Source of the DNA: Coxiellaceae bacterium | GTDB lineage: Bacteria > Pseudomonadota > Gammaproteobacteria > GCA-013414725 | Direction of reading: 5' to 3' | DNA: 7,427 nucleotides | NCBI GenBank assembly: GCA_013414725.1 | Contig: CP058706.1 | Span: 1,808,003 to 1,815,429, forward strand | Part shown: positions 6,195 to 7,427 of the stretch, piece after piece | Layout of the letters: each line of letters starts with the position of its first letter | How positions within the stretch are numbered: the stretch's first letter is position 1 | Notes under the pieces: model-generated | The model's input: the letters and a program-made list of their open reading frames with translations, nothing else | What the model was told of the DNA's origin: nothing | Database searches by the model: none | Translations under genes and position numbers: made by a program

Positions 6195-6296
6195 GTTTGT
6201 ATCTTTGCAAATGTAAGCTAACAAGAGCCATATGGTGCATTTTCAACCATTTCAAGCTACAATGGCGCCATCATTTTATCAATGAGGTAAGGCACT

Positions 6297-7427
6297 ATGT
6301 TTCAAGGCTATAAACGGCATCGTACCATTCCGGTGCGTGTTGGTTCTGTTGTAGTAGGTGGTGATGCGCCTATTGTCGTTCAATCCATGACCGACACTGA
6401 TACAGCCAATGTAGCAGCAACCGTAAAGCAAATCATTGATTTAGCTAATGCAGGCTCTGAGATAGTTAGAATTACTGTCAATAATGAAGAGGCTGCCAGG
6501 GCCGTTCCTGAAATTAAGAACCAATTACTCCGTCAAGGGTGTAAAGTCCCAATAGTAGGCGACTTTCACTATAATGGACATCGCTTGCTAATGGACCACC
6601 CTGATTGTGCGTTAGCATTAGACAAATACCGTATTAACCCTGGCAATGTTGGCTTTGGCGCTAAAAAAGATAAGCAATTTGCTACCATGATTGAAGTGGC
6701 AATGAAATATCAAAAGCCAGTGCGAATTGGCGTCAATTGGGGCAGTTTAGACCAAGAATTATTGACCCATCTGATGGATGAGAACAATAAGTTGCCACAG
6801 CCAAAAACGGCCATTGAAGTTATGCATGAAGCTATTGTTCAATCCGCCTTACATAGCGCCAAATTTGCCGAACAATTGGGCCTCGGCGCCGATAAAATCG
6901 TTATCTCCTGCAAAGTTAGCGCTGTCCAAGATTTAATTGCTGTTTACCGTTTGTTAGCGGCGCGCTGTCAATATGCTTTGCATTTAGGCCTGACAGAGGC
7001 GGGCATGGGCAGTAAAGGTATTGTGGCTTCTAGTATTGGTATGGGCGTATTGCTGCAGGAAGGTATTGGTGACACCATTCGAGTTTCGTTAACGCCAGAA
7101 CCCGGTGCCCCAAGAACGCAAGAAGTGATTGTTTCCCAGCAAATTTTACAAACCATGGGTTTAAGGGCATTTGTGCCGATGGTTGCCTCTTGTCCAGGCT
7201 GTGGCCGTACCACCAGCAGTTACTTCCGTGAGTTAGCAGAACAAATTCAAAGTTACGTACGGGAAATGATGCCAATATGGCGCACTCAATATGTCGGTGT
7301 TGAATCTATGAACTTGGCGGTCATGGGATGTATCGTTAATGGCCCTGGCGAAAGCAAACATGCCAATATCGGTATTAGTTTGCCTGGAACCGGTGAAGAA
7401 CCGGTCGCACCGGTATTTATTGATGGT
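6297..7427 (+). CDS. ispG: 4-hydroxy-3-methylbut-2-en-1-yl diphosphate synthase (3' partial)
   Basis: IspG (GcpE) converts the cyclic diphosphate MEcPP to HMBPP, the penultimate step of the MEP route to isoprenoid precursors, using a [4Fe-4S] cluster and electrons from flavodoxin or ferredoxin. The frame is open from ATG 6297 to the window end: 377 codons, no stop. GAGG at 6284-6287 lies nine bases before the ATG. The N-terminal barrel is clear: [17 protein letters not shown] at about 28-44, VGDFHYNGH at 87-95, YRINPGNVG at 111-119, [11 protein letters not shown] at 142-152 and [11 protein letters not shown] at 231-241. The cluster domain has C299 and C302 (SCPGCGRT) and C345 with E352 ([10 protein letters not shown]), all the expected ligands and the catalytic Glu. 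The E. coli protein has 372 residues; this one continues beyond 377, so it is of the slightly longer type. The frame is undamaged, including A6 at 6663-6668. The usual rodZ neighbour is not seen upstream. Confidence 0.97.
   Translation, partial: MFQGYKRHRTIPVRVGSVVVGGDAPIVVQSMTDTDTANVAATVKQIIDLANAGSEIVRITVNNEEAARAVPEIKNQLLRQGCKVPIVGDFHYNGHRLLMDHPDCALALDKYRINPGNVGFGAKKDKQFATMIEVAMKYQKPVRIGVNWGSLDQELLTHLMDENNKLPQPKTAIEVMHEAIVQSALHSAKFAEQLGLGADKIVISCKVSAVQDLIAVYRLLAARCQYALHLGLTEAGMGSKGIVASSIGMGVLLQEGIGDTIRVSLTPEPGAPRTQEVIVSQQILQTMGLRAFVPMVASCPGCGRTTSSYFRELAEQIQSYVREMMPIWRTQYVGVESMNLAVMGCIVNGPGESKHANIGISLPGTGEEPVAPVFIDG

Noticed and set aside
5994..6221. Plus-strand frame of 75 codons
   Set aside because: It runs through the 83-nt palindrome and begins inside the end of the broken gene; it has no ribosome binding site or protein-like composition.
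6968..7275. Two minus-strand frames of 81 codons
   Set aside because: Both are antisense to the conserved catalytic region of ispG.

Overview
The window looks like chromosomal DNA of an AT-rich gammaproteobacterium. A Legionella- or Coxiella-like lineage is a guess from codon use, the style of the large hypothetical protein, the REP-like palindromes and the IspG sequence; nothing here fixes the genus. Three conventional genes surround one large broken gene.

Layout. (1) 1-573, +: the C-terminal two thirds of a class I SAM-dependent methyltransferase of the tocopherol/sarcosine-glycine type, cut by the window edge. (2) 574-703: a convergent intergenic gap holding a REP-like hairpin that probably also ends transcription from both sides. 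(3) 704-1441, -: a small exported protein with a short globular domain and a long Ala/Thr/Pro/Ser tail. (4) 1442-1606: a divergent promoter region with a perfect 6-1-6 palindrome over a candidate -35 box. (5) 1607-6037, +: the main object of interest. It first looks like seven or more unrelated short ORFs in changing frames. Read by hand, they join into a single coding sequence interrupted by about twelve one-base deletions, each in or next to an A or T run. Restoring one base at each gives a protein of about 1480 residues with no internal stop. It has an N-terminal hydrophobic segment, a TPR-like helical region, a coiled coil, a central membrane helix, an acidic linker and a C-terminal helical domain with an RNxxxH motif like that of HEPN ribonucleases. 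(6) 6038-6296: an 83-nt cruciform-type REP/MITE palindrome, a smaller hairpin and the leader of ispG. (7) 6297-7427, +: ispG (gcpE) of the MEP isoprenoid pathway, with all cluster cysteines present and the C-terminus outside the window.

The genes do not form a pathway. The methyltransferase and ispG are independent metabolic genes; the exported protein and the large broken gene are divergently arranged and could share a control region. The central question is whether the twelve frameshifts are real decay or slippage, or homopolymer under-calls in the assembly. The three flanking genes, including several long homopolymer runs in them, are intact, and the broken gene has no nonsense codons in its restored frame.
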